Shown: positions 35,990 through 44,844 of the stretch, piece by piece
Layout: each line of letters starts with the position of its first letter
Numbering within the stretch: the stretch's first letter is position 1
Assembly: GCA_947498775.1 (NCBI GenBank)
Contig: CANMLL010000015.1
Span: forward strand, 1-64,000
Length of the DNA: 64,000 bases
Direction: 5' to 3'
DNA from: an uncultured Aquimarina sp.
Lineage (GTDB): Bacteria > Bacteroidota > Bacteroidia > Flavobacteriales > Flavobacteriaceae
The notes under the pieces: generated by a model
Told to the model about the DNA's origin: nothing
The model's input: the letters and a program-made list of their open reading frames with translations, nothing else
Database searches by the model: none
Made by a program: the position numbers and the translations under genes

Positions 35990-36643
35990 TTAGAGAAACC
36001 TTTCTCTAAATTGCGTTAAATCCGAAAAACAATTTTTGGCACCATTTTCTATAAGCTTTTTTCGGTTTCTATCCCCGATCCCGACAAAATCAAGTGACAG
36101 GTTTTGAGCGGTTTTTAAATCCCAGACACCATCTCCCAAAGAGAGTATTTGATCAAATCGTTCTATATTATAAAAAGACTTTGCTTTTGCTATAGCATCT
36201 AGCACAAAACCTTCTCTGGATTCGTGCGTTTTTGAAGTGGCAAGTATTTTTTCATCATACCAAATATCGCACTGTTGTAATTTTATCATTGCCGGTTTAG
36301 GTAAGGCCCCCGTTGCAAAACAAAATGAAACCTGACGATCCTTAAAAAACTGAATTAAAGATTTTGCACCTTCAATTTCCTTTACGGGATCAAATTTACT
36401 CATTTGATATATCAAATCAGCTTCAAAATCATCTAGCAATCCATCAGGAAAAGTCGTTCCAAAATTACGCTCATAATTATATCGCAATGCATAACTATCT
36501 GTGTGGTGGGTATAGTTATTATAATCGGTATCAATATCTGAAATCCCCATCGCCAACAATGCTTTTGTAACCGAAATAAGATACATAGGTACACTGTCTG
36601 TAAGTGTACCATCGATATCAAATATGAAGAGTTTATTTTTCAG
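35990..36643 (-). CDS. HAD superfamily hydrolase, probable CTG start
   Basis: 217 residues if read from a CTG at 36643. The first ATG (36586) would remove motif I, but the open frame upstream of it reads KNKLFIFDIDGTLTDS, with the two catalytic Asp of HAD phosphatases (residues 9 and 11). Motif II is FATGALPK, motif III is near KTHESREG and motif IV is SLGDGVWD, so the fold is complete. The frame is closed by a stop 12 bp before the CTG, and the only upstream initiators are CTG codons. An ATG here would give MKNKLF, so a mutated ATG or a real CTG start is likely. It follows the TonB receptor gene after 12 bp. Confidence 0.8.
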   Translation of the reverse strand: MKNKLFIFDIDGTLTDSVPMYLISVTKALLAMGISDIDTDYNNYTHHTDSYALRYNYERNFGTTFPDGLLDDFEADLIYQMSKFDPVKEIEGAKSLIQFFKDRQVSFCFATGALPKPAMIKLQQCDIWYDEKILATSKTHESREGFVLDAIAKAKSFYNIERFDQILSLGDGVWDLKTAQNLSLDFVGIGDRNRKKLIENGAKNCFSDLTQFRERFL

Positions 36644-36655
36644 AAATAACAGGGA

Positions 36656-39064
36656 TTAAAGCGAATATTTGAGCGATATGATAAAGTTTCTTCCAGCAGC
36701 AGTTACTCCCGAAGAATACGGTCGATAACGTTGATCTGTAATGTTTTCTACAGAAAATATACTTTTTAGATTATCGGTAATTTGATATTGCGTTCTAAGA
36801 TTAAGTGTATACCAGGATGGCGAATATGGGTTTCCATTTTCGTCTTTGGCATACAAAAAGGCATTATTTTGTTGAGAAGGTGCAAGATCCTCAAAATCAA
36901 ACTGACCATTGTATATGGCGAATGCATCTACAATCCATTTTTGTGAGGTATAGGTGATGCGTGTATTGCCAAACTGCGGTGATACGTGCCTTGTTGATGT
37001 AGTTACACTATCCTCTGACTCCTCTTCACCTCCTACAAAGGTATATTGCGAAGCCAGTTTAAAATGCTTTGCAAATTGGTACTTGATACCTGCTTCAAAA
37101 CCATAAATTCTTGCTCGTGCCGCATTTTGTATGGCTTGTACATTACTTAATTCTCCTCCGAACAGGATTTCGGTTTCACCATTAAGATTAAAATCTCTTC
37201 GCACCAGTGCGTTATCAAGATAAGTATAATATGTAGCCAGGTCTACAGAAACACTCTCCCCCAGATTTGCATTCAATCCTAATTCTGCGTTATACGCATA
37301 TTCTGGCCTGATATCTGGATTTGGTACAACCACCGACCCAGGTTCAGAATCAAAAATCTTACCCACATCATCGATATTAGGCGCTCTAAAGGCCGTAGAG
37401 AAATTTAATTTCCATTGTAAGATATCATTAGGCAACCAACTTAATCCTGCTGTTCCGGTAACGGCATCGGTATCTATGTTTGCTTCGTTGAAAGGAAAAT
37501 CGAAGAAGTCATTATTATAGTCTGAATATAAAATAATTCTATTATATCTTAACCCTCCTTGAAATCTTAATTTTTCGCTGAATTTATTTTTTATGCTGGC
37601 ATAGGCTGCAATAGATTGCCAGGTAGATCCATCGGGATATCTTGAGGGTGCAGCTACAATTTCTCCTGTTTCTATATTACGTTCGGACCCTTCAGAAAAT
37701 ACATTGTTTAAAATATATTCCAGTCCGTAATAAAAAGATGTTTTTTTGTTGTATTCTTTTTCAAAATCTATGTTTAAAGAATATACATCTACCTGTTCTT
37801 GAGTACTTGAAAGGATATTGCTTCCAAAATCACGATCATTTCTACTTTCTTCAAAATACTGGTATGCAGCTGTTACTTTTATTTTATCGTACAGATTACT
37901 TCTGGATTTATGAAATACCTGAAGATTACCCATACCCCATCGCTGCGGTCCATAAAACCATTCTGCCGATCTTAGATTCCCATCGTGTCGTCTTATCAAA
38001 CGGTCATATCTTGGATAATCTGACGTTTCTGAATACATTAACCCTACATTAATATCCCAAGCTTCATTAGGAATAAAATGTATTTTTTGCAGAAAATTAA
38101 TCTGATCATATCCTGTAAAAACTTGTTCTTCAGGATCTGGATTTTGTAACACCACATCTTGATCATTTATCGTTTCTACAAATTCGGTGCGCAAATAATC
38201 ATCCGGGCCATGACTCCCCATTTTCAAATCATCAAAATCGGTATAGCTTATGCTGGTCAAAAAGGCCCATTTTTCTAGCCCTATATTTAAATCTATATGT
38301 CCAGTCATCTCATTACTGGCACTGGCATATCTTCCCAAAAAACTACTACTAACATGGTTTTCGCCTCTAATTGCAAATTTTGGTTGCGAGGTATAAAAAT
38401 TCATCACTCCCCCTACGGCATCACTACCATAAACTACAGAGCCAGGTCCTAAAATTATTTCGGTTCTTTCAACAGTAAAAGGATCTATTGATAATACATT
38501 TTGCACATTTCCCCCTCTAAAAATTGCAGTATTCATACGAACCCCATCAACAGTAAGCAACAACCTGTTTGTAGAAAACCCTCTAATTATTGGGCTACCA
38601 CCACCTAATTGGCTCTTTTGTATAAAAACCTGACCGCTACTTTGTAATAAATCTGCCGATGTTTGCGGGGTCGCAATCGCAATATCTTCGGAAGAAATGG
38701 TTACTATTTTTTGTGAAATATCTTTTTTATCCTGTTCCCATTTTGAGACTGAAATTACTACCTCAGAAAGTTGGTTTTCATCCTCATCCAGGTGAACCCT
38801 ATTTCTGGCACGGAGTACTTCAGATTTTGAAATATTAAATGGTGTATGAAGGTTGTGCGTGAAATATAATACTTCATGACTAGAAAATTCGGAAATATCG
38901 GCTTTACCATCAAAATCGGTAACCGCTCTTTTTGATTTTTCTTTATTCTCTATAACCACTTCGGGAATTGGAGTATCAGAAGATTTGCTCATGACAATTA
39001 TCTCTTGAGCTCCTGCAAAATTAATTGAAAACAGGAATACTAAAACTGATACAAATAAACGCAT
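36656..39064 (-). CDS. TonB-dependent outer membrane receptor (heme-receptor-like)
   Basis: 802 residues. A signal peptide (1-19) is followed by a carboxypeptidase-D-like domain at about 22-95. The plug domain is at about 110-225 (SGQVFIQKSQLGGGSPIIRG, NRLLLTVDGVRMNTAIF, VERTEIILGPGSVVYGSDA). The beta barrel runs to the end, with PNPDIRPEYAYNAELG and a final aromatic strand NFIISLKYSL. The plug wording is close to that of hemoglobin/transferrin-type receptors, so heme or iron-carrier uptake is the best guess. It is in a row with recO (4-bp gap) and the HAD gene. Confidence 0.9.
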   Translation of the reverse strand: MRLFVSVLVFLFSINFAGAQEIIVMSKSSDTPIPEVVIENKEKSKRAVTDFDGKADISEFSSHEVLYFTHNLHTPFNISKSEVLRARNRVHLDEDENQLSEVVISVSKWEQDKKDISQKIVTISSEDIAIATPQTSADLLQSSGQVFIQKSQLGGGSPIIRGFSTNRLLLTVDGVRMNTAIFRGGNVQNVLSIDPFTVERTEIILGPGSVVYGSDAVGGVMNFYTSQPKFAIRGENHVSSSFLGRYASASNEMTGHIDLNIGLEKWAFLTSISYTDFDDLKMGSHGPDDYLRTEFVETINDQDVVLQNPDPEEQVFTGYDQINFLQKIHFIPNEAWDINVGLMYSETSDYPRYDRLIRRHDGNLRSAEWFYGPQRWGMGNLQVFHKSRSNLYDKIKVTAAYQYFEESRNDRDFGSNILSSTQEQVDVYSLNIDFEKEYNKKTSFYYGLEYILNNVFSEGSERNIETGEIVAAPSRYPDGSTWQSIAAYASIKNKFSEKLRFQGGLRYNRIILYSDYNNDFFDFPFNEANIDTDAVTGTAGLSWLPNDILQWKLNFSTAFRAPNIDDVGKIFDSEPGSVVVPNPDIRPEYAYNAELGLNANLGESVSVDLATYYTYLDNALVRRDFNLNGETEILFGGELSNVQAIQNAARARIYGFEAGIKYQFAKHFKLASQYTFVGGEEESEDSVTTSTRHVSPQFGNTRITYTSQKWIVDAFAIYNGQFDFEDLAPSQQNNAFLYAKDENGNPYSPSWYTLNLRTQYQITDNLKSIFSVENITDQRYRPYSSGVTAAGRNFIISLKYSL

Positions 39065-39068
39065 TACT

Positions 39069-39788
39069 TTACTTAAAAATTTCGCTTAATACCGATAGTG
39101 ATTTTGGTTTCTTAAAACCGTGCAAATGTAGTTCAAAATATACTAATAACATAGCCAGAATATCACTTCGCGTATTCTTAGACAATCTAATATTCATACT
39201 ATCTTCAAATGTTGTGCCCAAAAATTCTTTAAACAGAGATATATGGTTGCCACTTGCACAATATGGATTCGTACTAACAGCCTGAAAAACGCCTTCCTGA
39301 AGATTAAAATACTCCTCTTCTATTTGGGATAACTCGGGAAAAAACCCCAAATATTGAGTGAGTTTTATTATAAAAGTAATATGAAAATTCCCGATGTTAT
39401 CATGAGTATCTAACCAAAGTAAAGTAGTTTCAAGATATTCAAACAGATCTATGTTTTCTTCTTCTTCCTGGATAGAACTCTTAAGAATATCTGAAATAAA
39501 AAACACCAACGTACTTTTTACAAAATCGGTATGTAACGTAGTATAATGTGAGGCTACTCGTGCATCTTTAATTCGTTCTAAAGTACCTTTGTTTTTATGT
39601 ACTGCTTCTATTTCTAAGACGGTAAGTGGTTGAAAGAAAGAAGATCGAATTTTCCCTTTTTTGGATTTTAATACACCTCTTTGTAAATATGATTTCAGCC
39701 CGCTGGTTTTTGTAAAGAGCGTCACTATAAGGTCTGCCTCTCCATATCGTATGGAATGAATTACTATTGCAGGTGAGTTGATAATCAT
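39069..39788 (-). CDS. recO: DNA repair protein RecO
   Basis: 239 residues, the usual RecO length. The N-terminal OB-fold reads PAIVIHSIRYGEADLIVTLF and KSYLQRGVLKSKKGK, and the helical C-terminal part follows. RecO helps load RecA on SSB-coated DNA. The C-terminal zinc-finger cysteines of some RecO proteins are missing (one Cys in NPYCASGNH), as in many Bacteroidota. It is first in the row recO, TonB receptor, HAD. Confidence 0.9.
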   Translation of the reverse strand: MIINSPAIVIHSIRYGEADLIVTLFTKTSGLKSYLQRGVLKSKKGKIRSSFFQPLTVLEIEAVHKNKGTLERIKDARVASHYTTLHTDFVKSTLVFFISDILKSSIQEEEENIDLFEYLETTLLWLDTHDNIGNFHITFIIKLTQYLGFFPELSQIEEEYFNLQEGVFQAVSTNPYCASGNHISLFKEFLGTTFEDSMNIRLSKNTRSDILAMLLVYFELHLHGFKKPKSLSVLSEIFK

Positions 39789-39839
39789 TATTGTGCGAAA
39801 ATAACTAAAAAACGTAAGCTATTTCTATACTATTATGAT

Positions 39840-40029
39840 GAACTCATCTTGACTTTTTGTTTTTGACCGGGATCGACTGACAGGATAGGCCAGACGTAGC
39901 GATGGTAGTGAAATTTGACCAGATGAGGCACTTTTTGAAAGCTATAGCAGCGCTACAGATAAGAAAAGTAACGAGATATGGGTGAATTTTAGTCATTTTT
40001 TGGGAAATAGAAAAAGTCAAGATGAGTTC
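39840..40029. mobile_element. 190-bp MITE-like element with 19-bp perfect inverted ends
   Basis: The arms at 39840-39858 and 40011-40029 are perfect 19-bp inverted repeats (GAACTCATCTTGACTTTTT in the left arm). The inside (152 bp) has no coding sense and contains a smaller GTAGCG/CGCTAC pair. GAT flanks both ends directly, a possible 3-bp target duplication. It lies between convergently oriented reading space after the TPR gene and upstream of recO. It could be a miniature transposable element or a long stem-loop; one copy only is seen here. Confidence 0.55.
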
Positions 40030-40043
40030 GATATTAATAAGCA

Positions 40044-40538
40044 CTATAGTAATTCTTTTTTCATTTTACATCTTTCTAAAGAATCCTTGGCCCGTTGTAA
40101 CGTATTTTTATCTAATGTATGTAAGGCACATTTTTTATAATAATCAATTGCGGTATCCAATTGGCCTTGTTGTTCATACATGATAGCATATTCATTATAT
40201 ATAGTAGATTTTATAATCCCCGGGATATGTATTGCGTTATCTAACAATTCTTTAAGTTCATTCCATTTTTCCAAAGTAGACAACAATACGGCATAGTTAT
40301 AATATACACTAGGATACATCGGACTTTTTTCGAGGCATAATTTATACAATGTTTCACCTTTATCATACTCTTTAAACTTTACTTCATATAAATATCCTAA
40401 ATGGTTATATGCTTTTCCAAAATCGGGATCCGTATCAATAATTTCTTCTAGAATATTGGTAGCACTGTCGTAAGAACCGTTTTTGATCTCATCATTTGCC
40501 TTATGAAGCATTTCTTCAAGTTTTGTAATGTGATCCAT
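40044..40538 (-). CDS. TPR protein
   Basis: 164 residues made of about four TPR units (SATNILEEIIDTDPDFGKAY, YDKGETLYKLCLEKSPMYPS, DTAIDYYKKCALHTLDKN). There is no signal peptide, so it is a cytoplasmic scaffold-type protein of unknown partner. It lies 39 bp downstream of the DUF4136 lipoprotein gene, with which it is probably cotranscribed. Confidence 0.8.
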   Translation of the reverse strand: MDHITKLEEMLHKANDEIKNGSYDSATNILEEIIDTDPDFGKAYNHLGYLYEVKFKEYDKGETLYKLCLEKSPMYPSVYYNYAVLLSTLEKWNELKELLDNAIHIPGIIKSTIYNEYAIMYEQQGQLDTAIDYYKKCALHTLDKNTLQRAKDSLERCKMKKELL

Positions 40539-40577
40539 ACTCGTTGTTTTGGTTTAGTAATATACTTAAAAAACAAT

Positions 40578-41105
40578 TTATTTTTTCTTTTCTGGAGGGT
40601 ACTTATCTAATGATTTTTTTATCACTTTTTGAAATACGTCGGTTTTTGTATTTGGCGAGGCATTTGGATGAAATTGTTTTTTGGCAATTGCTTGCCATAC
40701 CAGTTCATCTTTATTCACATCCACAAAATCAATAGTAAGTTCTAGGTAAGTATTTGAACCTATAGGAACATTCCCCCCAATACCAATATTTACTCCCCTA
40801 CCTCCACCTCCTCCAAGGCCTACTCCAATCGTATTTCCCGAAGCTTCTTTGGTTACTACCGATCTAAAGTTTATGTATATCTCTGGAGTTTCTGATCTGG
40901 TAAAACCTTTGGTTTGCATCAATGGCTCTGTAACCAATAATAATCTTTTTTGATCCAACTCGCTGAGTCCAGAATCCATTTCGGGGTAAAAATTATACGT
41001 TTTATAGATCGAAAAATCTTGTTCTTCATCATAATCATGAACCACATAAGTACTTCCGCAAGAGTATAATAATACGATAAGAATTAAAAAAGTTATTGAC
41101 CTCAT
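40578..41105 (-). CDS. DUF4136 family lipoprotein
   Basis: 175 residues. The lipobox LYSCGS gives a lipidated Cys16. STYVVHDYDEEQDFSIYKTY and the later LTIDFVDVNKDELVWQAIA are typical of the DUF4136 family found in outer membrane or periplasm of Bacteroidota. A glycine-rich stretch (GVGLGGGGGRGVNIGIGG) lies in the middle. The function is not known. Confidence 0.87.
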   Translation of the reverse strand: MRSITFLILIVLLYSCGSTYVVHDYDEEQDFSIYKTYNFYPEMDSGLSELDQKRLLLVTEPLMQTKGFTRSETPEIYINFRSVVTKEASGNTIGVGLGGGGGRGVNIGIGGNVPIGSNTYLELTIDFVDVNKDELVWQAIAKKQFHPNASPNTKTDVFQKVIKKSLDKYPPEKKK

Positions 41106-41176
41106 TTAAAAAAGTTTTACCTAAAAATACGGAACAAAATTATATCATCAATATCTACCGGGGTACGAAATCAAAA

Positions 41177-41206
41177 AAACCGCTCAAAACATAATTTGAA
41201 CGGTTT
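41177..41206 (-). terminator. terminator hairpin after glutamate dehydrogenase gene
   Basis: A 12-bp stem with one mismatch (41177-41188 with 41195-41206), with A runs before and T runs after it, working for the minus-strand gdhA transcript. Confidence 0.75.
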
Positions 41207-41232
41207 TTGGTTATCAAATGTAATGGTATATT

Positions 41233-42576
41233 TTATACTACTCCCTGTGCAAGCATGGCATCGGCAACTTTTACAAAACCTGCAATATTTGCTCCTTTGA
41301 CATAATCTATATATCCATTGTCATTGGTACCATATTGCACACACTTCTCATGAATGTCATTCATGATTTGTTGCAACTTTTCATCAACCTCTTTTCGTGT
41401 CCACTTAAAGCGCAATGAGTTTTGTGTCATTTCTAAACCAGACGTCGCAACTCCGCCAGCATTTGAAGCTTTTCCTGGAGCAAAAAATATCTTAGCTTTA
41501 TGAAATGCCAATATTGCTTCAGAAGTACAAGGCATATTTGCCCCTTCGCTTATACAGAAACATCCATTATCGATTAAGCCTTTGGCATCATCACCATCTA
41601 ATTCATTTTGAGTAGCACAAGGTAATGCAATATCACATTTTTCTCCCCAAGGAGTTTTTCCTTTATGAAATACCGCCGAAGGATATTTATCTACATATTC
41701 ATTAATACGACCTCTTCTTTCATTCTTTAGCTCCATGACAAATTCCAACTTCTCTTGATCAATTCCGTCTTCATCATATATATATCCCGAAGAATCAGAA
41801 AGTGTGATCACTTTTGCACCCAATTGAATTGCTTTTTCTGCAGCAAACTGTGCCACATTTCCAGAGCCAGAAATCACTACCGTTTTACCTTCAAAAGAAT
41901 CATCTTTAGTCTTTAGCATATTCTCTGCAAAATATACCGTACCATACCCTGTGGCTTCAGGACGAATCTCTGATCCTCCCCAACTTAATCCTTTACCAGT
42001 TAAAACACCAGTAAATTCATTGCGAAGTTTACGGTATTTCCCAAATAAGAATCCTATTTCTCGAGCACCTACACCAATATCACCAGCAGGAACATCGGTA
42101 TTTGGCCCAATATGCCTAAACAGCTCACTCATAAAGCTATGACAAAAACGCATGATCTCATCGTCTGATTTCCCTTTTGGATCAAAATCAGAACCTCCTT
42201 TACCACCTCCCATCGGAAGTGTAGTCAAGCTGTTCTTGAAAACTTGCTCAAAAGCCAAGAATTTAAGAATACTAAGATTTACAGAAGGATGAAAACGCAA
42301 ACCACCTTTATACGGCCCTATAGCCGAATTCATTTGTATGCGATATCCCCTGTTTACATGAATTTCACCTTCATCATCAACCCATGGCACTCGGAACATA
42401 ATTGCCCTTTCTGGCTCTACCATTCGAAGTAAAATGTTTTTACCATTATAAATTTCGTGCTTTGCGATGTAGGGAATTACCGTTTCGGCAACTTCTTGTA
42501 CCGCCTGTAAGAACTCGGGCTCGTGAGTATTACGAGCGCTAACTTCTTCCATAAATGCATCAATCTTTGCTTGCAT
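41233..42576 (-). CDS. gdhA: NADP-specific glutamate dehydrogenase
   Basis: 447 residues, the size of hexameric bacterial GDH (family I). Motifs are NSAIGPYKGGLRFHP, PMGGGKGGSDFDPKGKS with the catalytic-site Lys126, PAGDIGVGAREIG (Asp in PAGD) and the Rossmann part VVISGSGNVAQFAAEKA. It interconverts 2-oxoglutarate plus ammonium and glutamate, mainly for ammonium assimilation with NADPH. It is a single-gene unit with its own terminator. Confidence 0.95.
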   Translation of the reverse strand: MQAKIDAFMEEVSARNTHEPEFLQAVQEVAETVIPYIAKHEIYNGKNILLRMVEPERAIMFRVPWVDDEGEIHVNRGYRIQMNSAIGPYKGGLRFHPSVNLSILKFLAFEQVFKNSLTTLPMGGGKGGSDFDPKGKSDDEIMRFCHSFMSELFRHIGPNTDVPAGDIGVGAREIGFLFGKYRKLRNEFTGVLTGKGLSWGGSEIRPEATGYGTVYFAENMLKTKDDSFEGKTVVISGSGNVAQFAAEKAIQLGAKVITLSDSSGYIYDEDGIDQEKLEFVMELKNERRGRINEYVDKYPSAVFHKGKTPWGEKCDIALPCATQNELDGDDAKGLIDNGCFCISEGANMPCTSEAILAFHKAKIFFAPGKASNAGGVATSGLEMTQNSLRFKWTRKEVDEKLQQIMNDIHEKCVQYGTNDNGYIDYVKGANIAGFVKVADAMLAQGVV

Positions 42577-42679
42577 ATGTTAAAAGGATTAATAGATTCT
42601 TATTTAATAACTATAATTTGGACTCAAAGATATGATATTCCCAAAATATTAGTCTCGTTTTTTTGAATTTAATAATAGC

Positions 42680-43819
42680 TTAACCTATTGCTTGTTCTAA
42701 ATCTGCAATTAGATCCTCTACATCTTCAATCCCAACACTTAATCTGATTAACGAATCTACCACCCCGGTCTTTTCACGCTCTTCTTTCGGGATCGATGCA
42801 TGGGTCATACTTGCAGGATGTCCTGCAAGGCTTTCTACTCCACCTAGGGACTCGGCCAAGGTAAAAATCTTCAGGTTTTCTACAATTTTGATGGCTTTTT
42901 CATAATCACTTCCTTTGGTTACAAAAGAGATCATACCTCCAAAACCATCCATTTGCGCTTTGGCAATATCATGATTGGGATGATCCTCAAAACCTGGCCA
43001 ATATACTTTTTCTATCTTAGGATTGTTCTTTAAATATCTTGCAATCGCCTCGCCGTTTTCACAATGACGTTGCATACGAATATGTAATGTTTTGATTCCT
43101 CTTAATGCCAGGAAACTATCTTGTGGTCCACAAACCGCACCACTTGCATTTTGTATAAAGTATAACTTTTCTGCAATTGTTTCATCTTTTACGATCAAAG
43201 CTCCCATGATCAAATCACTGTGACCACCTATATATTTTGTAGCACTGTGCATTACGATATCTGCACCAAGATCTAGTGGTCTTTGTAGATATGGCGTAGC
43301 AAAAGTATTATCGACAGCAAGCAACAGTTTATGTTTTTTTGATACTTCAGCAATGGCTTTAATATCAATAATATTCATCATAGGGTTTGTTGGAGTCTCT
43401 ACCCATATCAATTTTGTATTCTCGTTTACATAGCTTGCCACTTTATCAGCATTTTCCATCCCAATAAAGTGAAACTTGATCCCAAAATCTTCAAAAATTT
43501 TGGTAAACAATCTATAAGTCCCTCCATACAAATCATTAGTTGAAATTACCTCATCACCAGGTTTCAGTAATTTGATCACTGCATCGATAGCTGCAAGACC
43601 AGAGGCAAAAGCTAACCCAAACTTTCCATTCTCGATACTTGCCAATGAGTTTTCTAATGCTTTTCTGGTAGGGTTATGTGTTCTACTATATTCAAATCCC
43701 TTATGCCCACCTGGAGTGGTTTGGGCATAGGTCGATGTTTGATAAATCGGAGGCATTACAGCCCCGTATGCCGGATCATGTTCTTGTCCTCCGTGTATAG
43801 TTTTGGTATTAAATTTCAC
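42680..43819 (-). CDS. cystathionine gamma-synthase-type PLP enzyme
   Basis: 379 residues, Cys/Met metabolism PLP enzyme family. The PLP lysine is Lys195 in HSATKYIGGHSD. Other motifs are TIHGGQEHDPAYGAVMPPIY, EYSRTHNPTRKALE, ETPTNPMMNI and FTLAESLGGVESLAGHPA. It may make cystathionine from O-acylhomoserine and cysteine, or split cystathionine; members of this family cannot be separated safely by eye. It stands alone on its strand. Confidence 0.9.
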   Translation of the reverse strand: MKFNTKTIHGGQEHDPAYGAVMPPIYQTSTYAQTTPGGHKGFEYSRTHNPTRKALENSLASIENGKFGLAFASGLAAIDAVIKLLKPGDEVISTNDLYGGTYRLFTKIFEDFGIKFHFIGMENADKVASYVNENTKLIWVETPTNPMMNIIDIKAIAEVSKKHKLLLAVDNTFATPYLQRPLDLGADIVMHSATKYIGGHSDLIMGALIVKDETIAEKLYFIQNASGAVCGPQDSFLALRGIKTLHIRMQRHCENGEAIARYLKNNPKIEKVYWPGFEDHPNHDIAKAQMDGFGGMISFVTKGSDYEKAIKIVENLKIFTLAESLGGVESLAGHPASMTHASIPKEEREKTGVVDSLIRLSVGIEDVEDLIADLEQAIG

Positions 43820-44064
43820 TCGTTTAAATTTTTATAATTATTTTAAAAATAAAATTAAAAAATTGAGAACGATCGTAACCGCTTCGCTCTCTCATTAAAA
43901 ATTTATGATGTACGAAAAGTAAACTCTTAAATTTTTAATTTTCGTTTCATTCTAAATTCTATTTTCGATAAGAAAAAAATTAACTTACTCTCTTTTTGTT
44001 AAAAAACGGAACAAATGTATGATTTAATTCGTTCTAATCATATTTCAATGAATATCTTTAGTAG

Positions 44065-44844
44065 ATGATTAACACAAAAACTAACACGGTTTTAAAATTG
44101 TTTTTTTTCTTCGGAATTCTACTTGCCATACAAGCCTGTAATACTGAAGAATCTTTCATTTTCGAACAGCAAAACATAGCAGTAGAAACGCTCCTTGATT
44201 GTAATGATGATGACTGCGCTTCGCTCGATATTAATTTGCTAAAAATCGTTGATGACAGACCCGTGTGCAAAAAGATCAATCAGGAAATTGAAAAAGTGGC
44301 CTGTGCTATTCTGAATGTAAGCGAAAATCAGCCCCAGGAAACCTTAAAAGCTGCCGTTCTTCGGTTCAACGATTCATATAAAGATAGTACAGAAGAATTT
44401 CCAGATGAAATCCCCCCTTATGAAGCTAGTATAACTTCAGAACTTAGTTTTCAATGCAAAAGTATGGTCTCGGTGCTTATGGATTCTTATATTTTTACTG
44501 GCGGCGCTCATGGGTATGGTGGTGTTTCTTTTATCAATATCGATACCAAAACCGGAAAACGAATTGCCAACAAGGATTTGTTTAAAAGCTATGAGGATTT
44601 TGTAGCCTATGCTGAAAGGGTTTTCAGATCAAAATATGAGATTCTAGAGAGTGAATCTATCAATAGTCCCGGTTTCTTTTTTGAAAATGAACAATTCGCT
44701 TTACCAGAAAACATCGGTTTTACTGATACCGAAGTTATCTTGTATTACAACCCTTATGAAATTAGCTCCTATGCCGAGGGGCCTGTAGAAATAAAAATGA
44801 AAAAAGAAGATGTAGCTTCTTACTTTGCTTTTGATATTTTATAG
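44065..44844 (+). CDS. DUF3298/RsiV-like lipoprotein
   Basis: 259 residues. Lipobox LAIQACN. The C-terminal half has VLMDSYIFTGGAHGYGGVSF, DTKTGKRIANKDLF and EVILYYNPYEISSYAEGP, the signature of DUF3298 with a preceding DUF4163-like part. In some anti-sigma factors this fold binds lysozyme, but here it is a stand-alone lipoprotein. It converges with the next gene, overlapping its 3' end by 6 bp. Confidence 0.85.
   Translation: MINTKTNTVLKLFFFFGILLAIQACNTEESFIFEQQNIAVETLLDCNDDDCASLDINLLKIVDDRPVCKKINQEIEKVACAILNVSENQPQETLKAAVLRFNDSYKDSTEEFPDEIPPYEASITSELSFQCKSMVSVLMDSYIFTGGAHGYGGVSFINIDTKTGKRIANKDLFKSYEDFVAYAERVFRSKYEILESESINSPGFFFENEQFALPENIGFTDTEVILYYNPYEISSYAEGPVEIKMKKEDVASYFAFDIL

Noticed and set aside
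39844..40044. 66-codon frame across the 190-bp inverted-repeat element
   Set aside because: It spans the inverted arms and has no family-like composition. The palindromic structure explains the sequence better.
43820..44064. Possible SAM-type riboswitch before the cystathionine gamma-synthase-type gene
   Set aside because: The AT-rich leader shows no conserved riboswitch core or convincing paired helices.
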